Positions 1-11,100 are shown, counted from the stretch's first letter. The stretch is DNA of 45,832 nucleotides from Bordetella parapertussis (GCA_943331005.2 CALQJX020000028.1:1-45832); one strand, 5' to 3'. Numbers and translations: made by a program. The notes: generated from the sequence alone by a model not told the origin.

Positions 1-786
1 ATGTATAATATGATCAACATTGTTATATTCTTCTCTATTGTTGTATTGTTAGTTTTCTCTTTCAAGCTTATCATCAATACACATGGAAATAAATTACTCA
101 ATGTTTTACTGGCTACTTTAGTACTGGTATGTTCGTTTCCCTACATTACCCTTGTTGCATATGCACAAAGTGAATCGCCGTTTTATATTTTAATGACTAT
201 GACCTCTACTGTATTAGCTTTTCTGGTACCTCCGGTTAGTTATTTATATGTAAGATGTTATCTGCTGGATGAGAAAAAATTAAGGTCTTCAGATCTATTG
301 CATCTTATTCCTTTTATATTGGCTTTATTGAATATTTTTCCCTCACTTATAAACCCAGTTAAGTTTACCAACGAAGTTTCTAATGGCATTGCCTTCAGTA
401 AAGATTACACAAGTTTTTTCTATTTCATGCCATTCAGGTTTCATTTCATTTTTAGATCATTTGTAGCTTTATTTTACTTATTTCTTTCTTTTAGGATTTA
501 TGTAAAATCATTGCAAGGCGATTTTGGCAAAATTAATCTCATTGATAAAGTATGGATAGCTTATTTCCTTTTTATCAGAATTTCATTTTTAGTTCTTAGT
601 TATTTGTTTTCAAGAAAAGTTCTGTTCTCAGGCAATATGACAGATTATATTAAATCAAACGTAAGTTCAGTTCCTATAATGCTACTTAGTATGGTTACTT
701 ATTTGATCTTCATTTTTAGCAAACCAAATTTAAAATTCGGTAATACAAATCGCGGTTTAGCACTTGATAACTATAACAATATGTAA
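1..786 (+). CDS. Membrane sensor-half paralogue of an AraC-type regulator, lacking the HTH domain
   Basis: The protein has 261 residues and about seven hydrophobic segments. It aligns along its whole length with the N-terminal half of the 413-residue membrane AraC regulator at 36958-38199: both share the LAPPVSYLYVR/LAPPVCYLYVR-type segment, the K-S-D-L-L-H-L motif, and the F-R-hydrophobic-R-S helix. The similarity stops where the paralogue's linker and C-terminal AraC helix-turn-helix begin. This protein ends with a short polar tail and a clean TAA, and I see no HTH remnant in the following 470 bases. Alignment with the paralogue favours the Met at codon 4 (position 10), although the frame is open from base 1 and could extend left of the window. 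It could be a truncated regulator (pseudogene) or a membrane protein that modulates its paralogue. It lies directly upstream of the adhesin island, as the intact paralogue lies upstream of the second giant gene. Confidence 0.6.
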   Translation: MYNMINIVIFFSIVVLLVFSFKLIINTHGNKLLNVLLATLVLVCSFPYITLVAYAQSESPFYILMTMTSTVLAFLVPPVSYLYVRCYLLDEKKLRSSDLLHLIPFILALLNIFPSLINPVKFTNEVSNGIAFSKDYTSFFYFMPFRFHFIFRSFVALFYLFLSFRIYVKSLQGDFGKINLIDKVWIAYFLFIRISFLVLSYLFSRKVLFSGNMTDYIKSNVSSVPIMLLSMVTYLIFIFSKPNLKFGNTNRGLALDNYNNM

Positions 787-965
787 TAGTCATAAAGCTA
801 ATTTATTTACTGGCTTGCTAGTGATATTTGCAGCTAAAATATGACCTTATACATCATTGGTGCTAATACAACCTTCTATTATTCGTAAGAGCTATCATCC
901 ACAAAAGAAACTTACCACTGTGACAAAGACTGTGGCTACACCAAGCCGGGTTAAATATGTTATAC

Positions 966-983
966 AAACCTGCCTGGCGGCAG
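966..983. repeat. Dispersed GC-rich intergenic motif, copy 1
   Basis: The sequence AAACCTGCCTGGCGG is present in an otherwise A/T-rich gap. The reverse complement of 16533-16548 reads AAACCTGCCTGCCGGT, differing at one base over the shared part. Both copies are intergenic. Short CCTGCC-type palindromic motifs scattered between genes are common in this phylum, but assigning it to a known family is inference. Confidence 0.4.
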
Positions 984-1160
984 ACAAGTGCCATACCACC
1001 GCATCCTTCCCGAAATAAACGGGACTAGCTGTTGCGAACAGGCAGAAAGGGGTTAAAGATTCTTAATCATTACATTGTTAATATTTACTATAAAATTCCT
1101 TTAGTTATAGGTGAAATGAATTTATATTGATAAAATATTACAAATGTTAATGATTGCATG

Positions 1161-1196
1161 TTTGATAGAAGGTGCCTTAACACCTTATCAAAAAAT
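1161..1196. other. Imperfect hairpin upstream of the adhesin island
   Basis: TTTGATAGAAGGTG pairs with CACCTTATCAAA, with one or two bulged bases and a CCTTAA loop. On the plus strand the stem is followed by A residues, not T, so it is not a standard terminator for that strand. It could be an mRNA structure or an operator ahead of the gene at 1510. Confidence 0.35.
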
Positions 1197-1261
1197 ACCA
1201 CTAATTATAGATTTTGTTTGCTGGTGCGTTTTTGTTATAATCGCTATCAGTTAATGGCCCT

Positions 1262-1507
1262 ATGGTAGGAGAAAGTATTTCCTGCTATTTGGGTTGCTAC
1301 AAATTCTTTACAAAGTGCAATAATGGTTACTCATGGCTGTGTGTAGGTATGCAATATACCTATGCACTCAGCTATGTATGGTTGTTTGCGCTACTATGCA
1401 GAGCCAAGACTAAAAGCAAGAACAACAGACAGATAGAAACAGGCATGATATTATTGGTATTGATTGTAATAATAACACTGGCGCAGAACGCCTTTAAAAG
1501 AAAATAG
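1262..1507 (+). CDS. Doubtful small ORF, possible one-helix membrane protein
   Basis: The frame encodes 81 residues ending two bases before the ATG of the next gene. The C-terminal part has a plausible membrane helix (a G-M-I-L-L-V-L-I-V-I-I run) with a basic tail, but the first half is rich in Cys, Tyr and Trp and does not look like any family I know. There is no recognisable start signal. The close spacing to the next gene is compatible with a short translated leader, and equally with chance. I treat it as unproven. Confidence 0.2.
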   Translation: MVGESISCYLGCYKFFTKCNNGYSWLCVGMQYTYALSYVWLFALLCRAKTKSKNNRQIETGMILLVLIVIITLAQNAFKRK

Positions 1508-1509
1508 TA

Positions 1510-3189
1510 ATGATGAAACATTTAGTTGCAATTATCCTCTTTTGTGTGTTAGGAATATATGCGCATGCACAAGCGCCTCAAGGTATCCCTTACCAAGCAG
1601 TTGCCCGTAATAGTTCAGGAACCATTTTGGCGTCAACAGCAATATCAGTAAGGTTTACAGTAAGGGATAGTATTGCTACTGGTACCATCAAGTATCGTGA
1701 GACGTTTTCTCTTACTACAACGGCACAGGGTATGTTCTCTGTGAACGTGGGACAAGGAACTCCAGTTACAGGTACGTTTGCTGGCATCAATTGGGGCAAT
1801 AACGCTAAGTTTATGCAGGTAGAAATGGACCCTGCTGGAGGTTCATCTTACAATGATATGGGTACTCAGCAAATGATGAGTGTGCCATATGCGCTGAACT
1901 CAGGTTCGTTGAAACTACGGGTAAGTACAACCGGAGATACACTTTATAGTGGAGGTGGGAATTTTGTAATTATTCCTGGTATAAGTGCGGCAAATAATCC
2001 ACCTTATGCAGGTGTTGTTACAGGGCCATCTACTGTATGTGCTGGCGGTACAATTACGCTTACAGATTCTGTTGCAGGCGGCACTTGGAGTAGCTTAAAC
2101 ACTGCAGTTGCTACAATTGGTTCGACTGGTATCGTAATAGGTGTTTCCGCAGGCATGACAACTATTAGTTACACGGTAACTAATAGTTTTGGCTCTTTCT
2201 ATGCAACTAAGATTATTACAGTAAATCCTTTACCTGCAGCCGGTAGCATTACTGGTACTGCCACCGTATGTTCTGGTAGCACCACTTCGTTATCAAACGC
2301 TACTACAGGTGGTACGTGGAGTAGCGCAGCTACTGGTGTAGCTACTGTAGGTAGCACAGGTGTAGTAACAGGCGTAGCGGCTGGCACAGCTACTATTAGC
2401 TATACAGTAACCAATGGTTGCGGTAGTGCAAGTACTACAAGAGTAGCTACGGTTAATGCCTTGCCCAGCGCAGGTACTATCACTGGCACTGCTACTTTAA
2501 CAGCAGGTAGTACTACTAACCTCAGCAGTACTACTGCAGGTGGTACATGGAGCACTAGTAGTGCATCAGTAGCCACAGTAGGAAGTACAGGAGTAGTGAC
2601 GGGTGTATCTGCTGGCACAGCTACTATTAGCCATACTGTAACCAATGGTTGTGGCAGTGCCGTAGCTACAAGAGTAGTAACAGTAAATGCAGCATCATTA
2701 ACGGTCGGTAACAGCTATGGAGGCGGAATAGTCGCATATATTTATGTTTCTGGAGATCCTGGTTACGTAAGTGGGGAGGTACATGGCCTGATTGCAGCGC
2801 CGAATGATCAAAGTACCGGGATACAATGGGGGTGCTATGGTGCACCGTCAGTTACTACATCGACAGCCTTGGGGACTGGTGCGGCTAATACAGCAGCAAT
2901 ATCTACAACTTGCGGAGCAGGGACCGCTGCAAGATTGTGTGATGACTTGGTCTTGGGGGGGTACAGCGACTGGTGTTTACCGAGTAGAGATGAGTTGGAA
3001 AAGTTGTACTTAAACCAAGCACTTATCGGCGGTTTTTCAACTGCTATGTTTAGTTATTATTGGAGTAGCACGGGTAGTGCGGAAACGTATCCTTCGATGT
3101 ACACCCATTTAATTTCCTTTAGTGATGGTTGGTATGCAATAGGGCCGCGAAATGACAACAATCGCGTTCGTGCCATTCGATACTTCTAA
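1510..3189 (+). CDS. Secreted head-module protein with three Big_2-like repeats and a C-terminal DUF1566 domain
   Basis: This 559-residue protein starts with a signal peptide (residues 1-21, cleavage near A-H-A-Q). The shared head module follows (about 22-135, beginning A-P-Q-G-I-P-Y-Q-A-V-A-R-N and ending M-S-V-P-Y-A-L), then a linker containing G-D-T-L-Y-S-G-G-G-N-F (136-164). Three Big_2-like repeats of about 75 residues come next (165-395), with the usual GGTWSS and ATVGSTGVVTGV motifs. The C-terminal DUF1566 (Lcl_C-like) domain (398-559) carries HGLIAA, a D-W-C-L-P-S motif, YWSS and the terminal VRAIRYF. No T9SS sorting domain is present. It is probably the first gene of a run with those at 3204, 4181 and 5156 (gaps of 14-45 bases). 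The start may be either of the two adjacent ATGs at 1510 and 1513. The role is unknown; the architecture suggests a cell-surface or secreted binding protein. Confidence 0.85.
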   Translation: MMKHLVAIILFCVLGIYAHAQAPQGIPYQAVARNSSGTILASTAISVRFTVRDSIATGTIKYRETFSLTTTAQGMFSVNVGQGTPVTGTFAGINWGNNAKFMQVEMDPAGGSSYNDMGTQQMMSVPYALNSGSLKLRVSTTGDTLYSGGGNFVIIPGISAANNPPYAGVVTGPSTVCAGGTITLTDSVAGGTWSSLNTAVATIGSTGIVIGVSAGMTTISYTVTNSFGSFYATKIITVNPLPAAGSITGTATVCSGSTTSLSNATTGGTWSSAATGVATVGSTGVVTGVAAGTATISYTVTNGCGSASTTRVATVNALPSAGTITGTATLTAGSTTNLSSTTAGGTWSTSSASVATVGSTGVVTGVSAGTATISHTVTNGCGSAVATRVVTVNAASLTVGNSYGGGIVAYIYVSGDPGYVSGEVHGLIAAPNDQSTGIQWGCYGAPSVTTSTALGTGAANTAAISTTCGAGTAARLCDDLVLGGYSDWCLPSRDELEKLYLNQALIGGFSTAMFSYYWSSTGSAETYPSMYTHLISFSDGWYAIGPRNDNNRVRAIRYF

Positions 3190-3203
3190 AAAATTCTACG
3201 AAC

Positions 3204-4163
3204 GTGAAAATAATATTCAACTTTCTGTCTTTGATACTATTCGCACAAATTACCTACGCACAAGCGCCACAAGGCATACCTTACCAAGCGGTGGCACGTA
3301 ACAGTGGGGGAGCTGTATTGGCAAGTACTGCAATATCGGTACGTTTTACCATCAGAGACAGTGTTGCTACTGGTACTATCAAATACAGGGAGACATTCTC
3401 TGTTACCACAACGGCACAGGGAATGTTCTCTGTAAATGTAGGGCAGGGTACTGTGGTATCGGGCACCTTTGCAGGTATCAACTGGGGTACCAATGCCAAA
3501 TTCATGCAGGTGGAAATGGACCCTGCCGGTGGTGCTTCCTACATAGATATGGGCACCACTCAAATGATGAGTGTGCCGTATGCGTTGAACTCAGGTTCTC
3601 TGAAATTAAAGGTTAGTGCCACGGGTGATACTATGTTTAGCGGTGGCGGGAACTTTGTGATAATACCGGGTATAAGTGCTGCTAACTGTTATGTAGGCAT
3701 GCCTTATGGTGGTGGAATAATTGCTTATATTTTACAACCAGGCGATCCGGGTTATATTTCAGGTCAGGTGCATGGCCTTATTGCGGCTCAGAACGACCAA
3801 AGTACAGGTATACAGTGGTATAATGGAAGCAGCATTACTACAGGAGCAACAGATACTGCTATAGGCACAGGTATGTCTAACACTAATGCTGTTGTAGCTA
3901 ATCAGGGGGCCGGATCATACGCTGCCCGTATTTGTTATGATCTTGTTTTGAATGGTTTTAGTGACTGGTATCTTCCAAGTAAAGAAGAGTTGAATAAATT
4001 GTATATCAACAGGATGTCAATAGGTGGGTTTGGAACAGGTAACTATTGGTGTAGTAGTGAGGTTAATTTATATGATTCATGGAACAAATATTTCTTGACA
4101 GGAACAACATACGGCAATGTGAAAAGTTACAATCACAAAGTGCGAGCAATTCGCTCATTTTAA
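3204..4163 (+). CDS. Secreted head-module protein with C-terminal DUF1566 domain (short form)
   Basis: The 319-residue protein has a signal peptide (cleavage near T-Y-A-Q, residue 19), the shared head (about 20-133), the same linker as its upstream neighbour (L-K-L-K-V-S-A-T-G-D-T), and directly a DUF1566 domain (about 165-319). That domain has G-G-G-I-I-A-Y-I-L, HGLIAAQNDQS, D-W-Y-L-P-S-K-E-E-L and a VRAIRSF end. It is the upstream protein without the Big_2 insert. The start codon is GTG, 14 bases after the previous stop; no ATG in this frame would keep the signal peptide. The head is very similar to the next gene at DNA level, so tandem duplication or gene conversion is likely. Function is unknown. 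Confidence 0.85.
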   Translation: MKIIFNFLSLILFAQITYAQAPQGIPYQAVARNSGGAVLASTAISVRFTIRDSVATGTIKYRETFSVTTTAQGMFSVNVGQGTVVSGTFAGINWGTNAKFMQVEMDPAGGASYIDMGTTQMMSVPYALNSGSLKLKVSATGDTMFSGGGNFVIIPGISAANCYVGMPYGGGIIAYILQPGDPGYISGQVHGLIAAQNDQSTGIQWYNGSSITTGATDTAIGTGMSNTNAVVANQGAGSYAARICYDLVLNGFSDWYLPSKEELNKLYINRMSIGGFGTGNYWCSSEVNLYDSWNKYFLTGTTYGNVKSYNHKVRAIRSF

Positions 4164-4180
4164 AAACAAGACTTAACAGA

Positions 4181-5110
4181 ATGAAACAAATACGCAATAT
4201 TTTCTTATTAGTCCTGCTAGCCAGCATTACCTACGCTCAAGCACCACAAGGCATTCCCTACCAAGCTGTGGCAAGGAATAGTTCAGGTGCAATTTTAGCA
4301 TCTACATCTATCTCCGTGAGATTCACTATAAGAGACAGCATTGCCACAGGCGCTATTAAATACCGAGAAACCCATAGTGTAACCACTACCGCACAGGGAA
4401 TTTTCTCTGTAAATGTCGGACAGGGTACTGTGGTTACAGGAACCTTCTCTGGTATCAACTGGGGTGCCAATGCGAAATTTATGCAGGTGGAAATGGACCC
4501 TGCCGGTGGTGGTTCCTACATAGATATGGGTACACAGCAAATGATGAGTGTACCGTATGCAAAGTATGCGGAAACAAGCGGAACTGTTGTGAGTTCTGGA
4601 GGAAGTGGATTTACGCATTATGTAGGTGAAATTTGGGGCGGAGGAGTTGTGTATCATGTGTACCGTGGTGCTGACGGAAATGAGCATGGTTTGGTTGTAG
4701 CAATAACCGATCAAAGTACAGCGGCTGTGTGGAGTAATCTCACATCAACCCTAATAGGTGCCTCTGCGCAGAGTAGTTGGAATGGCCTTGCAAACAGCAA
4801 CGCTATTGTTGCTCAATCTGGACACACCAATGGGGCAGCCAAACTTTGTCTTGATCTTGTAATCGGTGGTTTTGATGACTGGTATCTGCCAAGTCTTGAA
4901 GAACTGCGACTTTTAAGCAACGTTAGATTTAATGTTAACAAGTCATTTAGTAGTATAAGTGGGGCAGCGGAACTAAATCAAACTAATTCCTATTGGAGTA
5001 GTACTGAGTACTCAGGGAACTCAGTTTGGCACCTGAACGTGATGGGTGGATATACGGGTAACTACGCTAAGTCATATGCTCTATTTGTCCGTGCCATCCG
5101 CTCTTTCTAA
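4181..5110 (+). CDS. Secreted head-module protein with C-terminal DUF1566 domain (third tandem copy)
   Basis: The 309-residue protein begins with a signal peptide (M-K-Q-I-R-N-I-F-L-L-V-L-L-A, cleavage near T-Y-A-Q). The frame is open from 4079, but I start it at the ATG at 4181 because that places the signal peptide at the N-terminus and leaves a 17-base gap from the preceding gene. Residues 20-133 are the shared head. A short Ser/Gly-rich linker replaces the G-D-T-L-Y linker of the two upstream genes. The DUF1566 domain (about 150-309) has W-G-G-G-V-V-Y-H-V, HGLVVAITDQS, D-W-Y-L-P-S-L-E-E-L, YWSSTEYSGNSVW and a VRAIRSF end. There is no sorting domain. It is probably co-transcribed with its neighbours; function is unknown. 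Confidence 0.85.
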   Translation: MKQIRNIFLLVLLASITYAQAPQGIPYQAVARNSSGAILASTSISVRFTIRDSIATGAIKYRETHSVTTTAQGIFSVNVGQGTVVTGTFSGINWGANAKFMQVEMDPAGGGSYIDMGTQQMMSVPYAKYAETSGTVVSSGGSGFTHYVGEIWGGGVVYHVYRGADGNEHGLVVAITDQSTAAVWSNLTSTLIGASAQSSWNGLANSNAIVAQSGHTNGAAKLCLDLVIGGFDDWYLPSLEELRLLSNVRFNVNKSFSSISGAAELNQTNSYWSSTEYSGNSVWHLNVMGGYTGNYAKSYALFVRAIRSF

Positions 5111-5155
5111 CCCCCAACCATCAAAAACAATCAACTTTTACAAACTACAGTTTTT

Positions 5156-8100
5156 ATGAAATATACGATCAAACAAACACTCACCATTCTTTGTCTCCTG
5201 GTAGTAACAGTTATGCATGCGCAGACCATTGAGCGTAAGGTAATAAACAGCATGGGTGGTAGCCTTACCCCGGGTGGTGGACCGCAGCTGATACACAATG
5301 TGGGTGAAACATTTACCAGTACCTTAGTAGCTGGTGGTTACTCGCTGACACAGGGTTTTCTGCAGCCACTAATTGTTACAGTACCACCTATTACGGGTAC
5401 ACTCACTGTATGTGCAGGTGCTACTACTACTCTTAGCGACTCTATGAGTGGTGGTACCTGGAACAGTAGCAATACATCGGTAGCCACTGTGGGCTCTACC
5501 GGCTTAGTGACGGGTGTTGCTGCCGGTACCAGTACTATCTCATATATAGTAAGTGGTAGTAGTGCTACTGCTGTGGTAACGGTGAATCCTTTACCAGCCG
5601 CCATTTCTGGTACTACAACCGTGTGTGTCAGTGCTACAACTACCTTGACAGATGCTAGTGCTGGTGGCTCATGGAGTACTTCTAGCCCATCTGTAGCAAC
5701 TATTGGCACATCATCTGGTGTTGTTACAGGCGTTGCTACAGGTGCTGTGGTAATGACCTATACCTTAGCTAGTGGTTGTTATGTAACCAAAGCCATGACT
5801 GTGAATCCATTGCCTTTTGCAGGAACAATAACAGGATCTTCAGCTGTTTGTGCTGGGAGTACAATTACTCTTAGCAATACAACAAGCGGTGGGTCTTGGA
5901 GTTCTTCTAATGCTTCAGTCGCTACCATTGGTTCAACAGGAGTTGTTACTGGTATTTCGGGTGGAACTGTGACTATCAGCTATACAGTTACCAACAGCTG
6001 TGGTACTGCTGCTGCAACCAAGGTTGTAACAGTAAATACAATAGCAGGTGGAATACCTACCAGTGGGCTTGTAGCATGGTATCCTTTTAATGGAAATGCA
6101 AATGATGAGAGTGGTAATGGGAATAATGGCACTAACTATGGTGCTACTTTGACAACTGATAGGTTTGGTAATTCCGGTAAGGCATACAGTTTTAATGGAA
6201 CTACTGATTATATAGAGTCACCAATAATTCAAACAAATATTAGTGCCTACAGTATTTCTGCTTGGATTAAAACTTCAGCAGGAGGTACAATTGTAAGTGG
6301 CAAAGCTCTAGTTCATGCTCCTTCTTGGGTTATGACCGACACTGTGGGTGTTACATTGGATGTAGTTACCACTTACAGTGCTCCTGCTGATAAAGGAAGG
6401 GTGAGGTATTTAGCAGATGGAAATTATTTTCAATCAGGGAAAACAAGCAATGATACAATTAATAATAGTGTTTGGCACCATGTAGTGGGTGTGTGGAATG
6501 GTATTCCTTCATCAGTAATTAGTAGTTCTGATTTTTCAATATATGTGGATGGGGTTAATATTGCAGTATTTGATGCCATTGTTAATTCATCGAGTGCTCC
6601 AATAAATGGTTATGGACCAACTTTGATTGGTAAACACTCAATATGGAATTCTTTTTTTGATGGCAAACTCGACGACATAGCCATCTATAACCGAGCGCTT
6701 ACATCGTCTGAAATTACACAACTTTATAACGCAGGAAATGTAGCCGGCAGCATCTCTGGCTCAACAACAGTATGCACTGGCTCCACAACAACCTTCTCTA
6801 ACACCACCACAGGTGGCTCATGGTCATCTTCCAACACATCCGTAGCCATTGTAGGTAGTTCAGGAATTGTAACGGGAGTAACATCAGGTACAGCAACAAT
6901 ATCTTACACAGTTACCAATGCTTGTGGCAGTGGAGTAGCTACAAAAGTCATCACGGTTACAGCTACATCATCTGCTGGAACTATAACAGGATCTTCAGCA
7001 GTGTGCGCTGGAAGTACAATTACTGTGTCTAATGCAACTTCAGGTGGGTCTTGGTCATCTTCAAATACAACTAAGGCAACAGTTGGATCTACTGGCATTG
7101 TTACTGGTATATCAGGAGGAACTGTAACAATAAGTTACACAGTTACCAACAGTTGTGGAACGGCAACTGCAACTAAGTTGGTTACAGTAAACGCTCTTAG
7201 TGGAGGTATACCTACAAGTGGGCTTGTAGCATGGTATCCTTTTAATGGTAATGCGAATGATGAAAGTGGTAATGGGAATAATGGTACTAACTATGGTGCT
7301 ACACTAACTATAGATAGGTTTGGAAATGCGAACAAAGCTTATAGCTTTAATGGCTTTAGTAGTTTTATTGGTTGTTCAATGCCAGTTTCTATTACTCCAA
7401 TTTATGGTGTTACGATTTCAACTTGGGTAAACCTCACCTCATTGTCACCTGGGATAGCAATTGCAAATATCTGGAATTGGTCAGATGACTTATATGGTAT
7501 TGTTCTTGATTATCCATCGTATCATTATGGAGGGGTATTTGATACGAGTGGAGTTTGTTGCTTTGGACCAACAACAAGCAGCAGTATCGCCCCTTTATCT
7601 ACTTGGTGTCATGTTGTTTATACATGTGATTATACAACAAATGTTGCGAAGCTTTACATAAATAACAACCTGGAAGCATCAATTACAACAAGTTTTAACC
7701 GACCAACACTCAATGAAATACGTATAGGGAAATGGGGACTAACTACTGATTGGTTTTTACATGGCTTAGTTGACGATGTTGCATTCTACAACCGAGCATT
7801 AACCCCTTCCCAAATAACTCAACTTTACAACGCAGGTAGTGTAGCCGGCACAATCACTGGTCCATCATCTGTATACGTAGGCGCAACCATTACTCTTACA
7901 GATAGCGTAGCGGGTGGTAGCTGGAGTTCATCGAATACAGCAGTTGCTACAGTGGGTAGTACAGGTATTGTAACGGGTGTTTCATCTGGTACAGCCACTA
8001 TCAGTTATACCGTGAGCAATGCATGTGGTAGTGCAGTGGCTACAAAGGTTGTTACTGTAAACTCTGCTCTTTCTTCTCCTATCACAGGTACGCTTACTAC

Positions 8101-11100
8101 CTGTATAGGTGCAACCACAACATTGGCTAACAGCACCACTGGTGGTACATGGAGCAGCAGCACACCAGCTGTAGCTACTATCGGTTCGGCAAGTGGTTTG
8201 GTAACAGGCATATCTGCAGGTACTTCTACAATTACCTATGCAGTAGGTGGTTCTTATGTAACTGCAGTAGTAAGTGTGTATGCAATGCCTGCAGCCATCA
8301 CAGGTGGCGGTAGTGCTTGTGTCAATGCTACCATTACCCTGGCATGTGCCACAACGGGTGGTTCATGGTCTTCATCTAATACAGCAACAGCTTCTGTAAG
8401 TGGTACAGGTATCGTTACAGGTGTAGCAGCAGGTACTGCTAATATCAGCTATACCATATCTGGCAGTTGCAGCAGCACCAAAACAATTACTATAAACGTA
8501 TCTCCATCGGCCATAGCAGGATCGATGAACGGTTGTATCGGTATCACTAATACACTTACCTGCACACCTGCAGGTGGTGCATGGGCAAGTGGTACTACAT
8601 CGGTAGCTACTATCAACACAGCTGGTCAGGCTACAGGTTTTGTGGCAGGTACTACGCTTATCTCTTATACATTATCATCAGGCTGTCGTGCTACGGCAAC
8701 ACTCACTATCAACACCCTGCCAGATTCGGTGGGTGGTACAGCAGTGGTGTGTGCCGGTCTTACTACCGCACTTACTGGTTACCCAAGCGGTGGCAACTGG
8801 AGCAGCAGCAATGCAGCTATAGCTACAGTTGGTGCTGCAACAGGTGTGGTAAATGGTATAGCACTGGGTACAAGCCGTATCACCTACAGCAATGCTGGTG
8901 GTTGCTACAAAACAAAGATCGTAACCGTAAATGCAGCCCCACTGGCTATAACAGGTACTGCATCGGTGTGTATAGCTAATACCACCACACTGGCTTGTCC
9001 GGGAGGAGGTACCTGGAGCAGTTCAAACATGGCAGTGGGTACTGTAAATACAGCGGGTGTCGTTCGTGGAATATCATCGGGAACAACTACCATTACTTAC
9101 AGACTCTCTACAGGTTGTATCAATACAAGGGTAGTTACGGTAAACGGAGCCCCGACTGCAATAACTGGTATAGCCAATATATGTGCAGGTACTACTACTA
9201 CACTTACCAGTACTCCAAGCGGTGGTACCTGGACCAGCAGTGGCCTCACAGTTGCTACAATAGGTTCTGGCACAGGGGTGGTAACTGCAGTAACAGGTGG
9301 TGTGGCAACCATGTCTTACACTATGCCGGGAGGCTGCAGGGTAACCAAGATGGTAACGGTAAATAACAATCCACCAACCATAGGTGGCACAGCAACACTG
9401 GCTACAGGTGGTACTACTACGCTCACCAATGGTCTTACAGGTGGTACATGGAGTAGTGGCAACACTGCCATAGCCACAGTAGCCTCTACAGGTCTGGTAA
9501 GTGGTATTGCTCCGGGTACTGCTCTTATCAGTTATACCGCAACAACAGGTTGTTTTGTAACCAAAACAGTAACGGTAACAGGTACTATAGGTGCGATAAC
9601 AGGTACTACCACTTTATGTACAGGCACTGCCACTACTCTGAGTTGCTCACCTGCAGGAGGTGCATGGAGCAGTACCAATAGTGCGGTAGCCTCTGTGACA
9701 AGTGGCGGACTGGTTACGGGCATAATAGCAGGAACGGCAACTATTATTTATACCATATCGGGTACCTCTGTTACCACAGTAGTTACGGTATATACCATGC
9801 CGGCAGCTATAACAGGCACAGGCATGGCCTGTGCAGGAGCCGATATGACACTGGCAAGCACCACTACGGGTGGTAGCTGGTCATCGGCCAATACAACAAT
9901 TGCTACTGTTGGTACTTCAGGAATAGTTACAGGCGTTACTACGGGTACTACTACCATCAGTTATACAATTGGTGGTGCATGTGCTGTAACCAGAGTAGTA
10001 ACGGTAAATACAGCACCTGCAGCAATAGGCGGTACACTTTCGGCCTGTGTAGGTGCAGCAACCACACTCACCTGTGCTACTACAGGTGGTGCATGGAGCA
10101 GCAGTGCAGCAACTACAGCAGGTATCAGTTCGGGTGGTGTGGCCAGTGGTGTGGCTGCAGGTACAGCTATAATATCTTATACATTGTCTACAGGTTGTCG
10201 CAGTACAGCAATCATTACCATCAATGCGCTGCCTGCAGCAATAACAGGTGCCTTATCTATATGTGAGGGTGCAAATACTACCCTGAGCAGTGCCACCACA
10301 GGAGGCAGCTGGAGCAGCAGTAATACATCAGTAGCAACCATAGGCAGTACAGGAGTTGTATCGGGCTTAGTTGCAGGAACTACTACCATCAGCTACAGTG
10401 TGGCAGGTGGCTGTGGTACAGCAGCAGTGGTAACCGTGCAACCAACCCCAATGGCAATAACAGGTGCTCTTGCCGTATGTGAAGGCAATGCCGGTACCCT
10501 GACCAATGCTGCCACTAGTGGCACATGGGTAAGTGATAACACGGCTGTGGCTACAGTAGGTGCTTCATCGGGTGTAGTGAACGGCATAGCAGCTGGTACA
10601 GCTACTGTTACCTACACTGTATCTACAGGTTGCAGCACTACGGCTGTGATAACAGTAAATGCAGTACCGGGATCTGTAACAGGATCGGGCACTGTATGTG
10701 CGGGGGGTAATACTACCCTCAGTTGCACTCCTTCAGGAGGTGTGTGGAATACTACCACATCAAGCATAGCCACAGTAGGCAGCAGTACAGGAGTGTTAAC
10801 GGGTGTAAGTGCAGGTACTGCAGTAGTTACCTACTCAGCAGGTACGGGCTGTTACAGCACTACGATCATCACAGTAAATCCGGTACCTGCAACAATTACA
10901 GGTACAGCATCGGTATGTGAGGGACAAACAACTACTCTTAACAATACGACTTCAGGAGGTACATGGAGTAGTGATAATATACTCATAGTGACGGTAAATA
11001 GTTCAGGTGTAGTATTCGGAGTAGCACCAGGTACTACTACCGTATCTTATACATTAGGAACAGGCTGCTACACAACCAGGGCAGTAACAGTAAATGCACA

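Larger units (their letters stand above)
787..1261. other. Gene-poor gap between the truncated regulator and the adhesin island
   Basis: No convincing reading frame is seen on either strand. The stretch holds a GC-rich motif (AAACCTGCCTGGCGG, 966-980) whose near copy occurs inverted after the 891-residue gene at 16533-16548. It also holds an imperfect hairpin at 1161-1195. No HTH remnant of the preceding truncated regulator was recognised by eye. Confidence 0.5.

Noticed and set aside
3237..4714. Minus-strand frames of 108 and 139 codons opposite the head modules
   Set aside because: They mirror each other because the heads are duplicated; the plus strand has signal peptides and conserved motifs in frame.
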